A stretch of DNA of 64,000 nt from Brenneria corticis. Its GTDB lineage: Bacteria; Pseudomonadota; Gammaproteobacteria; Enterobacterales; Enterobacteriaceae. Position 1 is the stretch's first letter; each line of letters opens with the position of its first letter. This document shows, piece after piece, positions 8,329 through 16,617 of this stretch. The stretch covers positions 124,001 to 188,000 of the forward strand of contig NZ_KZ819074.1 in assembly GCF_003115855.1 (NCBI RefSeq), given 5' to 3'. Position numbers and translations under genes: made by a program. The notes beneath the pieces were generated by a model, which saw only the letters and a list, made by a program, of their open reading frames with translations, was not told the DNA's origin and searched no databases.

Positions 8329-8774
8329 AGAGAATTTCCTTTATATATTTAGATAGCCACTATAGGGCGGAGATGGTCTGTCACAGTGATTACTTATGGG
8401 CACTTATAAGAAGGAAATTCGTCGGATAAGAGATTGGGTGCATCGCTTGAACTAGGAACCGCTTAATTACAATGTCTTTCATAAATAGGTCTGCATTCCA
8501 GGCCGTTGAAGCTATTAACGCACGAACGAATTTTTATAGCAAGCCTTTCTTGCAAAGAATTCTGGATGTCCGTCATCGCAATATAATGACCATTCAGATT
8601 CGCACAGCGTACGGCAATCGGGATAAGCCAGGAAGAAATATCCCCCATCCTTATGATAACTATCACTTTACTTTTAAATAATTTATTCCCCCATCTGGCG
8701 TCGTTAACATCATTCCCCGCTTTCCAATGTAAAATGTGGTATGCTGGCGCATCGAAAAAAGCCGGAGGTAATCA
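8329..8774. other. Intergenic region between csp and the ydfK-like pseudogene
   Basis: No convincing gene. Weak ORFs of 67-69 codons exist on both strands (about 8463-8681), but neither has a recognisable product or ribosome site. The left end carries the csp promoter and leader (minus strand). The right end carries an extended -10 (TGGTATGCT, ending 8745) that could drive the ydfK-like gene. Confidence 0.3.
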
Positions 8775-9006
8775 ATGAATACCCATAATTTGACCTGGTA
8801 TCCGGCACAGCGCTCACGCGTTGAAGCCATTATTGGCCGGGCTACCCGTGTTGGTTTGCAAACAAGGCAGACCGGTAAATACACGCACATTGCTTGATTT
8901 TATGTATGTGCAACTCAACGACATGGGAAAAAGAGAAGATATGGAAGGGATGATGACCGCCATTTCCATTCTGGAAAAAAACCAGGACGCGCACGCCAAA
9001 GAATAG
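8775..9006 (+). pseudogene. Frameshifted YdfK/YnaE-like cold-shock protein
   Basis: A GGAGG ribosome site (8763-8767) precedes ATG 8775. The first frame reads MNTHNLTWYPAQRSRVEAIIGRATR and then goes out of phase and stops at 8897. The other frame continues with CKQGRPVNTRTLLDF and AISILEKNQ to a stop at 9004-9006. Joined, the two halves match E. coli YdfK/YnaE, which have LKWFPAQ, AKQGRPINTRTLLDY and AISVLKDNQ in the same order. Removing one G from the GG at 8853-8854 restores a continuous frame of about 77 residues, so the lesion is a single-base insertion or a sequencing error. The E. coli genes are cold-induced and prophage-borne; their biochemical role is unknown. Confidence 0.75.
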
Positions 9007-9448
9007 CCGCCCTGGTTGTTTGAATAAGCTTGGCAATATCCGCGCCCATTAACGACAGGTCAGCCTATTATTATTTCAGGCTGGCAAGAATAATACCAAA
9101 CGCTTAATCAAGGCTATCACCTTGTATCTTATCAGTCATAGCCATCTAGCCGATACTTTCAGAGGCGCTATCCGAGGTCAATCTCAGAACAGTGCCGGCT
9201 TCACCCCGAACCATCGATTGACCGCTCTCCCCTCACCGCATCCATAAATCTTACCAGCGTGCCGATTAGGCTCGGGAAATTCAGGCCGTAATCGGCTATG
9301 CCAGAATATTTTAGAATGATCAAAGGTTTAACCTATCAAATAGTCAGAATTGATCGATAAATCAATCGTTTTAGCAGGTTAATATATATATATTGATCAG
9401 TTTTACTGATCGATCAATAATGCTCAAAACAGAGCCAAATAGGGAATT
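9007..9448. other. Intergenic region with the promoter/operator zone of the first EAL gene
   Basis: No gene is seen from 9007 to about 9300. From about 9320 to 9421 the sequence is AT-rich and contains palindromic TTGATC/GATCAA motifs that recur before the second EAL gene, described separately. Confidence 0.5.
9390..9421 (+). repeat. 32-base operator-like element, copy 1
   Basis: A 32-base sequence containing TTGATCAG-TTTTACT-GATCGATCAA lies 28 bases before the first EAL start codon. The identical 32 bases recur at 10728-10759 before the second EAL gene. The imperfect palindrome suggests a regulator binding site. A further palindrome, TTGATCGATAAATCAA, lies just upstream at about 9351-9366. 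Confidence 0.8.
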
Positions 9449-10147
9449 ATGATGGCCGTCAAGTCAATCTCATATGCTAAGAAGCACTATGTTATGGAAC
9501 CCATCTATAGCTGCCAGAACCGGCTATTCGCGATGGAGCTGCTTACTCGTTTTAATGACCAGGGGCTATATTCGGAAAAATACATTCAGAGGATGAGCTC
9601 ATCTGAAAAGCAAGCGTTACTGGTGAACCAGTTGGAATCGATTACAGAAAAGCAATGCTATTTTATAGATAACAGCATACTGCTATCAGTGAACATTGAT
9701 TTCGCCATGGCGATGTTTTTGTCCCAGGATTCGTATACCAGGAATTTACTGGATAAATTACCCTTTATTCGTCTGGAGATAAGCGAAAACTTCCCGAACC
9801 TTAGTGATGGGCTACGTAATCCACTCCTTGCAAAACTCTATGAACGTTACCTGCTGTGGCTGGACGACTTTGGCAGTGGAAACGCCAATATTTATGCGCT
9901 CAGCCAATCTACCTTTAGCTACGTCAAACTGGATAAGAACTTTTACTGGGAAATGATAAGAAACGGAAAGGAACATACCTTACCTGTACTGATATCAAAC
10001 ATTAAAAAATACTGCCAAGGCGTCATTATAGAGGGAGTACAAAACCATTCAGAATATTTCCTTTTAAAAACTTGCGGCATAGACGGAATGCAAGGGCATA
10101 TTTACCCGAGCTATAGATTAGATAATTTACCAATATTAAAAAAATGA
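9449..10147 (+). CDS. YdiV-like EAL-domain protein, copy 1 (catalytic residues mostly kept)
   Basis: A 232-residue stand-alone EAL-fold protein. The EAL signature is ELL (E30 in AMELL), with N82 (VNID), E110/E113 (LEISEN), D139-D140 (DDFGSG), K160/K163, E195 (IIEGVQ) and Q215 all present, so most residues needed for cyclic-di-GMP binding and hydrolysis are kept. Overall length and the stretch PFIRLEISENFPNL recall E. coli/Salmonella YdiV, a non-catalytic anti-FlhDC factor, so it may act by protein binding instead. It is AT-rich compared with neighbours, suggesting acquired DNA. Its stop overlaps the start of a 43-codon ORF (ATGA). It is gap-free against the second copy through residue 230. 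Confidence 0.82.
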   Translation: MMAVKSISYAKKHYVMEPIYSCQNRLFAMELLTRFNDQGLYSEKYIQRMSSSEKQALLVNQLESITEKQCYFIDNSILLSVNIDFAMAMFLSQDSYTRNLLDKLPFIRLEISENFPNLSDGLRNPLLAKLYERYLLWLDDFGSGNANIYALSQSTFSYVKLDKNFYWEMIRNGKEHTLPVLISNIKKYCQGVIIEGVQNHSEYFLLKTCGIDGMQGHIYPSYRLDNLPILKK

Positions 10148-10275
10148 GCCTACCGATCATATTATTAGCATCAATTTTAATCACTATCTATTCCTTCATA
10201 AAACACCGTAAAAATATAAATAAAGATAAATTAATCAAAAAACGAAAAATGAGAAAACGAAGGTTGGATAGATAA
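10144..10275 (+). CDS. 43-residue membrane peptide coupled to EAL copy 1
   Basis: The ATG overlaps the TGA of the EAL gene (ATGA at 10144-10147), so translation is probably coupled. The product has a hydrophobic N-terminal segment (LPIILLASILITIYSF, about residues 3-18). A highly basic tail follows, in which Lys and Arg make up more than half of the last 25 residues (KKRKMRKRR near the end). This is the layout of a single-pass inner-membrane peptide with a cytoplasmic polybasic tail. No family is recognised. The second EAL gene has no equivalent downstream ORF. The ORF could be chance in AT-rich DNA, but the overlap and composition argue for a real gene. Confidence 0.55.
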   Translation: MSLPIILLASILITIYSFIKHRKNINKDKLIKKRKMRKRRLDR

Positions 10276-10791
10276 TGACTATTCCCGTGCTTGCAATGGC
10301 AGGGGATCGCTCTGTCCCCGGAACGGGCTCGCCGCCGCCTGGCGGGCGGCCTTGAGGTCACTTTTACGCCGGATAGTAAAGCGTTGCGCGCGCAGGACCG
10401 ACGGCATCCAAAGTCGACCAGACTGCCGGTACAATTGGTGCGCTATTGTTTAGCGTCACGCGAAAACTTCGCGGGCAAATTATTATTTTTGAATACATAT
10501 AGGCCGCCGACCATAAAGTGTTGCGCCAAACTCCGCTGCATAACAGTTCAAATGAAAAAATTTCGCTTTGGTGAAATTATATATTGATAAGTAATATTTT
10601 CTTTCAAATCCCCCCCCTGTTTAATTTTGCACTAAACAAAATTTTTTCAATATTATTCAACGGCATAGCCTATCAAAATAGGCTGGATCGATCGGCCAAT
10701 CAATCATTTTAAGCAATTAATAATCATATATTGATCAGTTTTACTGATCGATCAATAATATTCCGCACCTTCGTAAACAGGGAGTCGGAAG
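10276..10791. other. Intergenic region with a GC-rich patch and the second EAL promoter zone
   Basis: From about 10285 to 10480 the DNA is abruptly GC-rich inside an otherwise AT-rich island. A 98-codon ORF (10291-10587, TTG start) crosses it, but its product resembles nothing known and it runs on into AT-rich sequence. It is treated as a possible remnant of an inserted or deleted gene. From about 10660 to 10759 lies a near copy of the promoter/operator region of the first EAL gene. Confidence 0.4.
10728..10759 (+). repeat. 32-base operator-like element, copy 2
   Basis: Identical over 32 bases to 9390-9421 and placed 33 bases before the second EAL start codon. The preceding ~45 bases are also similar between the two loci (GATCGAT ... 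TCAATC-[G/A]-TTTTA ... TTAAT), so a whole promoter region was duplicated with the gene. Confidence 0.8.
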
Positions 10792-11520
10792 ATGGTAGAT
10801 TCAATATTAGACTTAAACGGCAGGTGGCACTATGTTACCCAGCCCATTTATAATTACCAGTACAAAATGTTCGCCATGGAATTGCTTGCCCGGGATAAGG
10901 ATGGACGACTGAGTACCGAAAAACGCATTCAAGCCATGAGCCCGTCAGAAAAGCAAATCTTATTGATTGAGCAACTGGAATGTATTTCAGAGAAACGATC
11001 ATACTTCATTGATAACGACGTCCTGGTAACCGTAAACATTGATTTCGGTACGGCGACTTTTCTATTACAGGATCGCTATCTGAGTGATTTACTAGACAAT
11101 TCCCCCTTTATCCATCTGAAAATAGATGAATTATTCCCAAATCTTAACGATGGGAAGCGCAATCCGTTGCTGGCACAATTGCACGAACGCTATCCGCTCT
11201 GGCTGAATGATTTGGGCAGAGGCAACGCCAGCCTCTATGCCGTTACCCAGTCTGTTTTCAGCTATATCAAATTGGATAAAAATTTCTATTTGGAGATGAT
11301 GAAAAGTCGCAAAGATCATATTTTCCCGGTACTGGTGAAAAATATAAAAAAATTCTGCCGCGGCGTCATTATTGACGGCCTTCAGGACTATTCAGAATAT
11401 GAGTATTTGAAACACTGCGGAATTGAAGGGGTGCAAGGAAACATTTACCCGACTTACCTGCTCGATAACTTACCGGAATTGCCAACGCAAGCCAACGCGC
11501 GACCGCCATGGCGCACATGA
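10792..11520 (+). CDS. YdiV-like EAL-domain protein, copy 2 (degenerate active site)
   Basis: A 242-residue paralogue of the 9449-10147 product, colinear without gaps over 230 residues and then carrying a short unrelated tail. The ELL motif (E30), N82, lysines and Q215 are kept. The metal-binding DDFG has become NDLG (residues 139-142), the IIEG glutamate has become IIDG (D195), and LEISEN is LKIDEL. These changes should abolish phosphodiesterase activity, so the protein more likely binds c-di-GMP weakly or acts through protein contacts, as YdiV does on FlhD. It is preceded by AGGGAGT as ribosome site and the shared operator. The genes downstream (pfkB) are ordinary chromosome. Confidence 0.82.
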   Translation: MVDSILDLNGRWHYVTQPIYNYQYKMFAMELLARDKDGRLSTEKRIQAMSPSEKQILLIEQLECISEKRSYFIDNDVLVTVNIDFGTATFLLQDRYLSDLLDNSPFIHLKIDELFPNLNDGKRNPLLAQLHERYPLWLNDLGRGNASLYAVTQSVFSYIKLDKNFYLEMMKSRKDHIFPVLVKNIKKFCRGVIIDGLQDYSEYEYLKHCGIEGVQGNIYPTYLLDNLPELPTQANARPPWRT

Positions 11521-11773
11521 TGTGAAAATCTTTTCTTTCCACTGTCTGTCGTTCGCTATCCGCAGTTGTTCAATCAGAAATACCCGTCATATTGCAATCC
11601 ACAGGAAACTTAAGCGTTTTTCCTCCATAATCAATTAATCAGCATAATGCGTCTCACAGGTAAAACGGCTGACGGAACGTCTCCTCATCAAACAGGATTG
11701 AGCCTATCGAAAATATTAAATATCATTAAAATCAAATAGATAAATATTAATAAATCTGAATGGAGGACATATT

Positions 11774-12721
11774 ATGCCGCAGATTTTTACGCTCACCCTT
11801 GCCCCGTCTCTGGATTGCGCCACAACCACGCCCAGAATTTACCCTGAAGGGAAACTACGCTGCACGGCCCCGGTGTTCGAACCCGGAGGCGGCGGCATTA
11901 ATGTTGCCCGGGCCATTGTCCATCTGGGGGGAGAAGCCCGGGCAATTTTTCCGATTGGCGGTCCTACGGGCGAGCATCTGGCCGAGTTGCTCGAACAAGA
12001 AGGCGTAGGAACCGAAACGCTGCGTACGCAGGACTGGACGCGGCAGAACCTGCACGTTCACGCCGATAATAGCGGTGAACAGTTCCGTTTTGTGATGCCC
12101 GGCGCCAGGCTGGCCGCAAGCGAGTTCAACCAGTTGGCCGAGCGGGTATTGCAGATCCCGGCGGGGTCGCTATTGGTTATCAGCGGCAGCCTGCCGCCCG
12201 GTTGCGACGTCGATAAGCTGGCCCATCTGGTGAAACAGGCCCAGGCGGGCGGGTTAAGCTGTATTGTCGATAGCTCCGGCGTCGCATTGCAAGCCTGCCT
12301 GCAACTGGGGGGACTGGCGCTGGTGAAACCTAACCAGAATGAGCTGTCGGCCCTGATCGGACACCCGCTGGAAAGCCCGGATGACGTCTATAACGCGGCG
12401 GCTGAACTGGTGCGCAAAGGCGCGGCTGAGCGGGTGGTGGTGTCGCTGGGTCCGCAGGGGGCGTTGGCAATCGATGGTAAAGACTGTATCCAGGCCGTAC
12501 CGCCGCCGGTGAAGAAAATGAGCACCGTAGGCGCCGGGGACAGTATGGTCGGCGCCATGGCATTAAAGCTGGCCGCCGGCGCCGAGCTGGGCGATATGGT
12601 GCGCTATGGCGTCGCCGCAGGGACAGCGGCGACGCTGAACCACGGCACGCGTCTGTGCGCGAAGGAGGATACGCAGCGCCTGTATGAGTACATTTGCCAG
12701 AGCAAGGCGTTATCCGCCTGA
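11774..12721 (+). CDS. pfkB: 6-phosphofructokinase II
   Basis: A 315-residue ribokinase/PfkB-family sugar kinase that phosphorylates fructose 6-phosphate in glycolysis. It is highly similar to E. coli PfkB: TLTLAPSLD at the start, PEGKLRC, the substrate-loop EPGGGGINVARAI near residue 36, DWTRQNLHVH, VISGSLPPG, VKPNQNELSALI and the second PfkB signature with catalytic Asp in STVGAGDSMVGAM near residue 250. Length is normal. The ATG follows GGAGG (11762-11766). It stands alone, between the EAL island and the convergent cbpM, and is followed by a hairpin. Confidence 0.96.
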   Translation: MPQIFTLTLAPSLDCATTTPRIYPEGKLRCTAPVFEPGGGGINVARAIVHLGGEARAIFPIGGPTGEHLAELLEQEGVGTETLRTQDWTRQNLHVHADNSGEQFRFVMPGARLAASEFNQLAERVLQIPAGSLLVISGSLPPGCDVDKLAHLVKQAQAGGLSCIVDSSGVALQACLQLGGLALVKPNQNELSALIGHPLESPDDVYNAAAELVRKGAAERVVVSLGPQGALAIDGKDCIQAVPPPVKKMSTVGAGDSMVGAMALKLAAGAELGDMVRYGVAAGTAATLNHGTRLCAKEDTQRLYEYICQSKALSA

Positions 12722-12737
12722 ATGGGGTCGATCCCGC

Positions 12738-12766
12738 TGGGGCTGAGCAATAAATATTTCAGCCCC
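12738..12766. terminator. Hairpin between pfkB and cbpM
   Basis: An inverted repeat GGGGCTGA ... TCAGCCCC with a 12-base AT-rich loop lies between two convergent genes. Neither side has a strong T run, so it may be a weak bidirectional terminator. Confidence 0.5.
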
Positions 12767-12775
12767 GTCAACGCC

Positions 12776-13081
12776 TTATGATGAGAGCAAAAAGCGATCA
12801 AGATGTCTGCGCAACTGCTCATTCTCTTTCTTGAGTTCGTCGATTCTGTCCAGCAGGGTCAGCGTCATCGCAATGCCCGACCAGTCCAGATCCAGCTCGG
12901 CCTGTAGCCGCCGGGCACGCCGCAGGCAGCTCACCGCGTCATAATCAAAAACCCAGCGCGGTTTATCCCGCTCCAACGGCGCAATAACGCCCAGCCCGAC
13001 GACTTCAATCAGTTCGTCCTGAGAGATATTTACTGACTGACACAGTTCCACCACGGTAAATGTCATTTCTTCAGCCATCAT
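12776..13081 (-). CDS. cbpM: Chaperone modulatory protein CbpM
   Basis: A 101-residue MerR-like helix-turn-helix-fold protein that binds the J domain of CbpA and inhibits both its co-chaperone and DNA-binding activities. It keeps the family core: EVVGLGVIAPLE, WVFDYDA, RRARRLQAELDLDWSGIAM and a C-terminal coiled segment (LLDRIDELKKENEQLRRHL). Choosing the Met at 13081 gives exactly the E. coli length and places GGGAG five bases upstream. A Met four codons earlier would overlap cbpA. It is the second gene of a cbpA-cbpM operon, starting just after the cbpA stop. Confidence 0.93.
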   Translation of the reverse strand: MMAEEMTFTVVELCQSVNISQDELIEVVGLGVIAPLERDKPRWVFDYDAVSCLRRARRLQAELDLDWSGIAMTLTLLDRIDELKKENEQLRRHLDRFLLSS

Positions 13082-13083
13082 AT

Positions 13084-14031
13084 TTACTCCCATCCATCCC
13101 GAGGATTAAACGCAGCCTGCTCGGCCAACTGTTTCCACAGGGCGCTGGCCTTTTCATCCGGTTTCGGGGGCATAACCACTTTCAGGATGGCGTACATATC
13201 GCCCTCCCCTTTCTTGCTGACCAACCCTTTACCCTTAATCCGCAACCGCTTGCCGCTTTGGCTGCCGGGCGGCACCGTCAGCGCAATCTTGCCCGTCAGG
13301 GTTGGCACTTCGATAGTGGCGCCCAACGCCGCTTCCCAGGGGGCCAGCGGCACCACGATATGCAGATCGTGCCCGTCAATATCAAACAGCGGATGCGGAG
13401 CAATGCGGATAACCAGAAATAAATCACCGTTCGGCCCGCCGCCGACGCCGGCGCTCCCCTGTCCTTTCAAACGGATGCGTTCGCCATTCCCGACGCCCGC
13501 CGGAATTTTCACATTCAGCGTTTTGGTAATTTCTTTCGTTTGGCGGCCCAGCTCGTCATAAACCGGCAAACGATAGGAAATCGGCCGCGTTTGCTCGACC
13601 AGCGTCTCTTCTAAAAACAGGGGCACTTCCATCTCGAAATCCTGGCCGCGACCGCTGTGGGGAGCATGCGCGGAAGCTCGCCGCCCCGCTCCCGCGCGAG
13701 CGCCAAAAATGGATTCAAAGAAATCGGAAAAATCATGCGCGTCGCCCTGCGAACCCTGCCAGGTTTGCTCGCGACCGCCATAGTCCGGCGGCGGTTCGGA
13801 AAAGCGGGGATCGTTGCGGTGCTGCCTCAGCTCATCGTATTCGGCGCGGCGCTCGCTGTCTTTCAGCACCTCATAGGCTTCGGCAACTTCCTTAAACTTG
13901 CTTTCTGCATTCTGCTCGGAGCTGACATCGGGGTGATATTTACGCGCCAGCCTGCGGTAGGCCGTTTTGATCGTTTTCAGATCGGCGGACGGGTCTACTT
14001 CCAACGCGGCATAGTAATCTTTAAACTCCAT
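13084..14031 (-). CDS. cbpA: Curved DNA-binding protein CbpA (DnaJ-class co-chaperone)
   Basis: A 315-residue DnaJ paralogue. The J domain occupies residues 5-70 with the invariant HPD in RKYHPDVS. A Gly/Phe-poor linker follows, then two C-terminal substrate-binding domains (LEVPTL-type KIPAGVGNGERIRLKGQG and TVPPGSQSGKRLRIKGKG). No zinc-finger cysteines are present, which separates it from DnaJ. It stimulates DnaK and binds curved DNA, and is induced in stationary phase in E. coli. It is cotranscribed with cbpM, whose product restrains it. Confidence 0.95.
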   Translation of the reverse strand: MEFKDYYAALEVDPSADLKTIKTAYRRLARKYHPDVSSEQNAESKFKEVAEAYEVLKDSERRAEYDELRQHRNDPRFSEPPPDYGGREQTWQGSQGDAHDFSDFFESIFGARAGAGRRASAHAPHSGRGQDFEMEVPLFLEETLVEQTRPISYRLPVYDELGRQTKEITKTLNVKIPAGVGNGERIRLKGQGSAGVGGGPNGDLFLVIRIAPHPLFDIDGHDLHIVVPLAPWEAALGATIEVPTLTGKIALTVPPGSQSGKRLRIKGKGLVSKKGEGDMYAILKVVMPPKPDEKASALWKQLAEQAAFNPRDGWE

Positions 14032-14228
14032 GCGGTAATACCCTCAATTCAATGGGTTATGCGATAGAAATCTTTTTTATCTGTTCGATATGCTACTCAT
14101 TCTGTTTCGATCATACACCTTTGATAAACTCTCCACCTCCCTTAAAAACATAGACAATCAGCCGATATTGCGGTGAAGATCGGCAAAATAATTGCAGGAA
14201 GGAATAGCGTGGCGAGCTTGAGGATATT

Positions 14229-14245
14229 GCCCGGCAAAGCCGGGC
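14229..14245 (-). terminator. Hairpin after the FepA-like gene
   Basis: GCCCGGC-AAA-GCCGGGC is a perfect 7-bp GC-rich hairpin 22 bases past the receptor stop. The minus-strand sequence after it lacks a T run, so termination is only plausible. Confidence 0.45.
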
Positions 14246-14266
14246 ATGGTGATTAAAGCAATACGG

Positions 14267-16438
14267 TCAGAAGTTGTAGGTTACGCTGGCGTGATAGGCG
14301 CGACCCGGTTCGTTATAGGTCGATGCCCCTTCGCTTTCACGGTAGACTCGTTTATCCAACAAGTTGTTGATGCCCGCATTGACGCGCACGTTTTTGGTGA
14401 GGTCATAGTTCACCCCAATGCCCACCACGGAATAAGCGCCGATCTTCTTGTCAGACAGACCGCCGGCTTCAAGGTTGTTTTCCGCGTTCTGACGCGGCTT
14501 CTGGCGGCCGTACAGGGTCCAGGCCACGTTCGCGGACAGATCCTCCGTCACCTGCCAATCGAGCATGGTGTTGACGGTGTATTTGGGAATAATCGACAGC
14601 GGGTTACCGGTATCCTTATCCTTGGAGTTAAACATATAGGTGGCGTTGGTGCGCCAGTTCAGCGTGTCGCGCACTACCGGCACCACCAGATTGGCTTCCA
14701 GCCCTTCAACAATCGCCTTACCGCCGTTTTCCCAGCGCAAAACGTTATAACCGTTGGATGCCGTACCAATGACATCTGAGCCGGAAACAATTTTGTTCTT
14801 ATAATCATTGCGGAAATAGGTGATGCCGGCATCGTAACCATCATGGGTAAACTCCACCCCGATCTCTTTATTGATGCTGATTTCCGGCTTCAGGTCTTCA
14901 TTACCTATCAGGTAACATTGTGTGTAACCTATAGGGCAACCGTTACCACGCGTCGCCAACAAATACCCTTCCGTTGACTGATACAGGTTAGGCGCCTTAA
15001 ATACGCGGGCAATACCCGCTTTCAGTTTGAAATATTCACCCAGTTCCTGGGAAGCATTCAGGCTCGGACTCCAGTTGGCGCCAAACTTGTTATGGTAGTC
15101 GAAACGCAAGCCGGGGATGATATTGGTGCCCGGCACGGCTTCGATATTGTCTTCGAAATAAAGTGCGCTTAACTCCGCACTGTTTGTCGAACTCCGGTTG
15201 GTCATTGATTGGCCATCAATGATAACGCCTGACGCATCGGTCGCGGTCATCGAGGCCGGATCGTTCAGCTCTTCACTGTTCCATTCGGCGCCTAAAGTGG
15301 CGGTCTGCTCCACCAACAGATGAAACGGGATATTTAACTCGCCGTTGGCCTTGTAGTTTTCCAGCCGGCTGGTCTTATATTCGGTGCCATCGTTAATCAT
15401 CCCTTCGACGCGCCCCGTCGTTCCTTCCGGTAGCCGCGTATTATTGGTCTTCTCATAGTAGAATCCCAGGCGCGACTGGCCCCAGTCCCAGATACCGTTG
15501 TGGGTCACGCCGTAAGTCTGGCGGTACAGGCGGTTGGTTTCCTGGCCGTACAGCGACTCAACCAGACCATTGGGGGAAATGTTACCGTTACTGTTCTGAG
15601 TATCCCCGGCATAAATATTGCCTTGACGGCTGTAGCCATATTCGAAATCCACGATCTGCTGGGGATTGATCTTCCATGACAGCAGCGTATTGATATCTTT
15701 GTTGCGCACCCCTTCACGCCCGGCAGCGTTGGAACCGTTCTGCGCGCTGTTGATATCATAAGCATCGGCGTCGGTGCGGTTGATATTGCCGTACAGCCGC
15801 ATGGTCAGCACGTCATCGATCAGCGGACCATTCAGGCTGAAGTTGGCGCGCCGGGTATCGCCTTCCTTGCTGTCTTCCGGCTGGTTGGTATATAGGGATA
15901 GCGAACCGTGCCAATCGTTGGTGGGACGCTTGGTAATAATATTCACCACCCCGCCCGCCGCGCCGGAACCGTAGCGCGCCGCCGCCGGTCCTCTAAGCAC
16001 TTCGATACGCTCCACCATTTCTACCGGCACCCAGTTGGTATCGCCGCGGGTGTCGCGTTCGCCGCGCCAGCCATAACGCACGGAATTGCGCGCAGTGACC
16101 GGCTTGCCGTCGATCAGAATCAGGGTATTTTCCGGCCCCATGCCGCGAATATCGATCTGGCGGTTGTTGCCGCGCTGACCGGTAGAACTATTGCCGGTCA
16201 GGTTGACGCCGGGCATTTTGCGGATAATGTCCGACAGATCATTTACCGGAGGAGATTTCCGAATATCTTCGGAGGTAATAATAGAGACACCCGGCTGCTG
16301 CTTCAGCGCCTCCTCAGCCGTCGCCTGGACTAGCACGGTATCTTCTGGCGTTTCTTCCGCCGCACAGACGTTCCCACTCAGCATCCCAGCCAATAGCACG
16401 GCCAAAGGTCGCTTAATGTAAATACTTGTTACATCCAT
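14267..16438 (-). CDS. TonB-dependent catecholate-siderophore receptor, FepA-like
   Basis: A 723-residue outer-membrane receptor. A signal peptide (MDVTSIYIKR ... NVCA) is followed by a TonB box-like segment (EDTVLVQA), a plug domain (GVSIITSEDIRK to VRGPAAARYGSGAAGGVVNIIT) and a 22-strand barrel ending in Phe (SVTYNF). The RWENGGKA segment and the GNGCPIGYTQCYLIGNEDL-type loop with two cysteines before PEISINKEIG match FepA/IroN/PfeA enterobactin-class receptors. The start at 16438 has AGGGA 7 bases upstream; longer readings lack a ribosome site and cross the Fur box. No siderophore synthesis genes lie nearby, so it may take up xenosiderophores. The exact ligand is uncertain. Confidence 0.88.
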   Translation of the reverse strand: MDVTSIYIKRPLAVLLAGMLSGNVCAAEETPEDTVLVQATAEEALKQQPGVSIITSEDIRKSPPVNDLSDIIRKMPGVNLTGNSSTGQRGNNRQIDIRGMGPENTLILIDGKPVTARNSVRYGWRGERDTRGDTNWVPVEMVERIEVLRGPAAARYGSGAAGGVVNIITKRPTNDWHGSLSLYTNQPEDSKEGDTRRANFSLNGPLIDDVLTMRLYGNINRTDADAYDINSAQNGSNAAGREGVRNKDINTLLSWKINPQQIVDFEYGYSRQGNIYAGDTQNSNGNISPNGLVESLYGQETNRLYRQTYGVTHNGIWDWGQSRLGFYYEKTNNTRLPEGTTGRVEGMINDGTEYKTSRLENYKANGELNIPFHLLVEQTATLGAEWNSEELNDPASMTATDASGVIIDGQSMTNRSSTNSAELSALYFEDNIEAVPGTNIIPGLRFDYHNKFGANWSPSLNASQELGEYFKLKAGIARVFKAPNLYQSTEGYLLATRGNGCPIGYTQCYLIGNEDLKPEISINKEIGVEFTHDGYDAGITYFRNDYKNKIVSGSDVIGTASNGYNVLRWENGGKAIVEGLEANLVVPVVRDTLNWRTNATYMFNSKDKDTGNPLSIIPKYTVNTMLDWQVTEDLSANVAWTLYGRQKPRQNAENNLEAGGLSDKKIGAYSVVGIGVNYDLTKNVRVNAGINNLLDKRVYRESEGASTYNEPGRAYHASVTYNF

Positions 16439-16489
16439 TAAATTTATCCCTATTTGTGTGTTCATTTGCAAGCGAATGATTATGGTAAT

Positions 16490-16508
16490 AATAATAATTA
16501 TCATTGTA
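16490..16508 (-). promoter_or_regulatory. Fur box upstream of the FepA-like gene
   Basis: On the minus strand TACAATGATAATTATTATT matches about 15 of 19 positions of the Fur consensus GATAATGATAATCATTATC. It lies about 50 bases upstream of the chosen start, in keeping with iron repression. Confidence 0.75.
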
Positions 16509-16617
16509 TATACGCTAAAAAGAGCACCACATTTTCTGCACAATCAGGGGCTGATGATTAATATTGATGCGCCGGCAAAGCGTCCGTTCTCGGCGCCAGA
16601 GTGGAAGTGGGTTCGGT

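Noticed and set aside
8463..8681. Opposed 67-69-codon ORFs upstream of the ydfK-like gene
   Set aside because: They overlap each other almost completely and neither has a ribosome site, homology or sensible composition.
10291..10587. 98-codon TTG-start ORF between the EAL genes
   Set aside because: No recognisable product, no good ribosome site, and it crosses a sharp composition boundary. It is described only as an intergenic patch.
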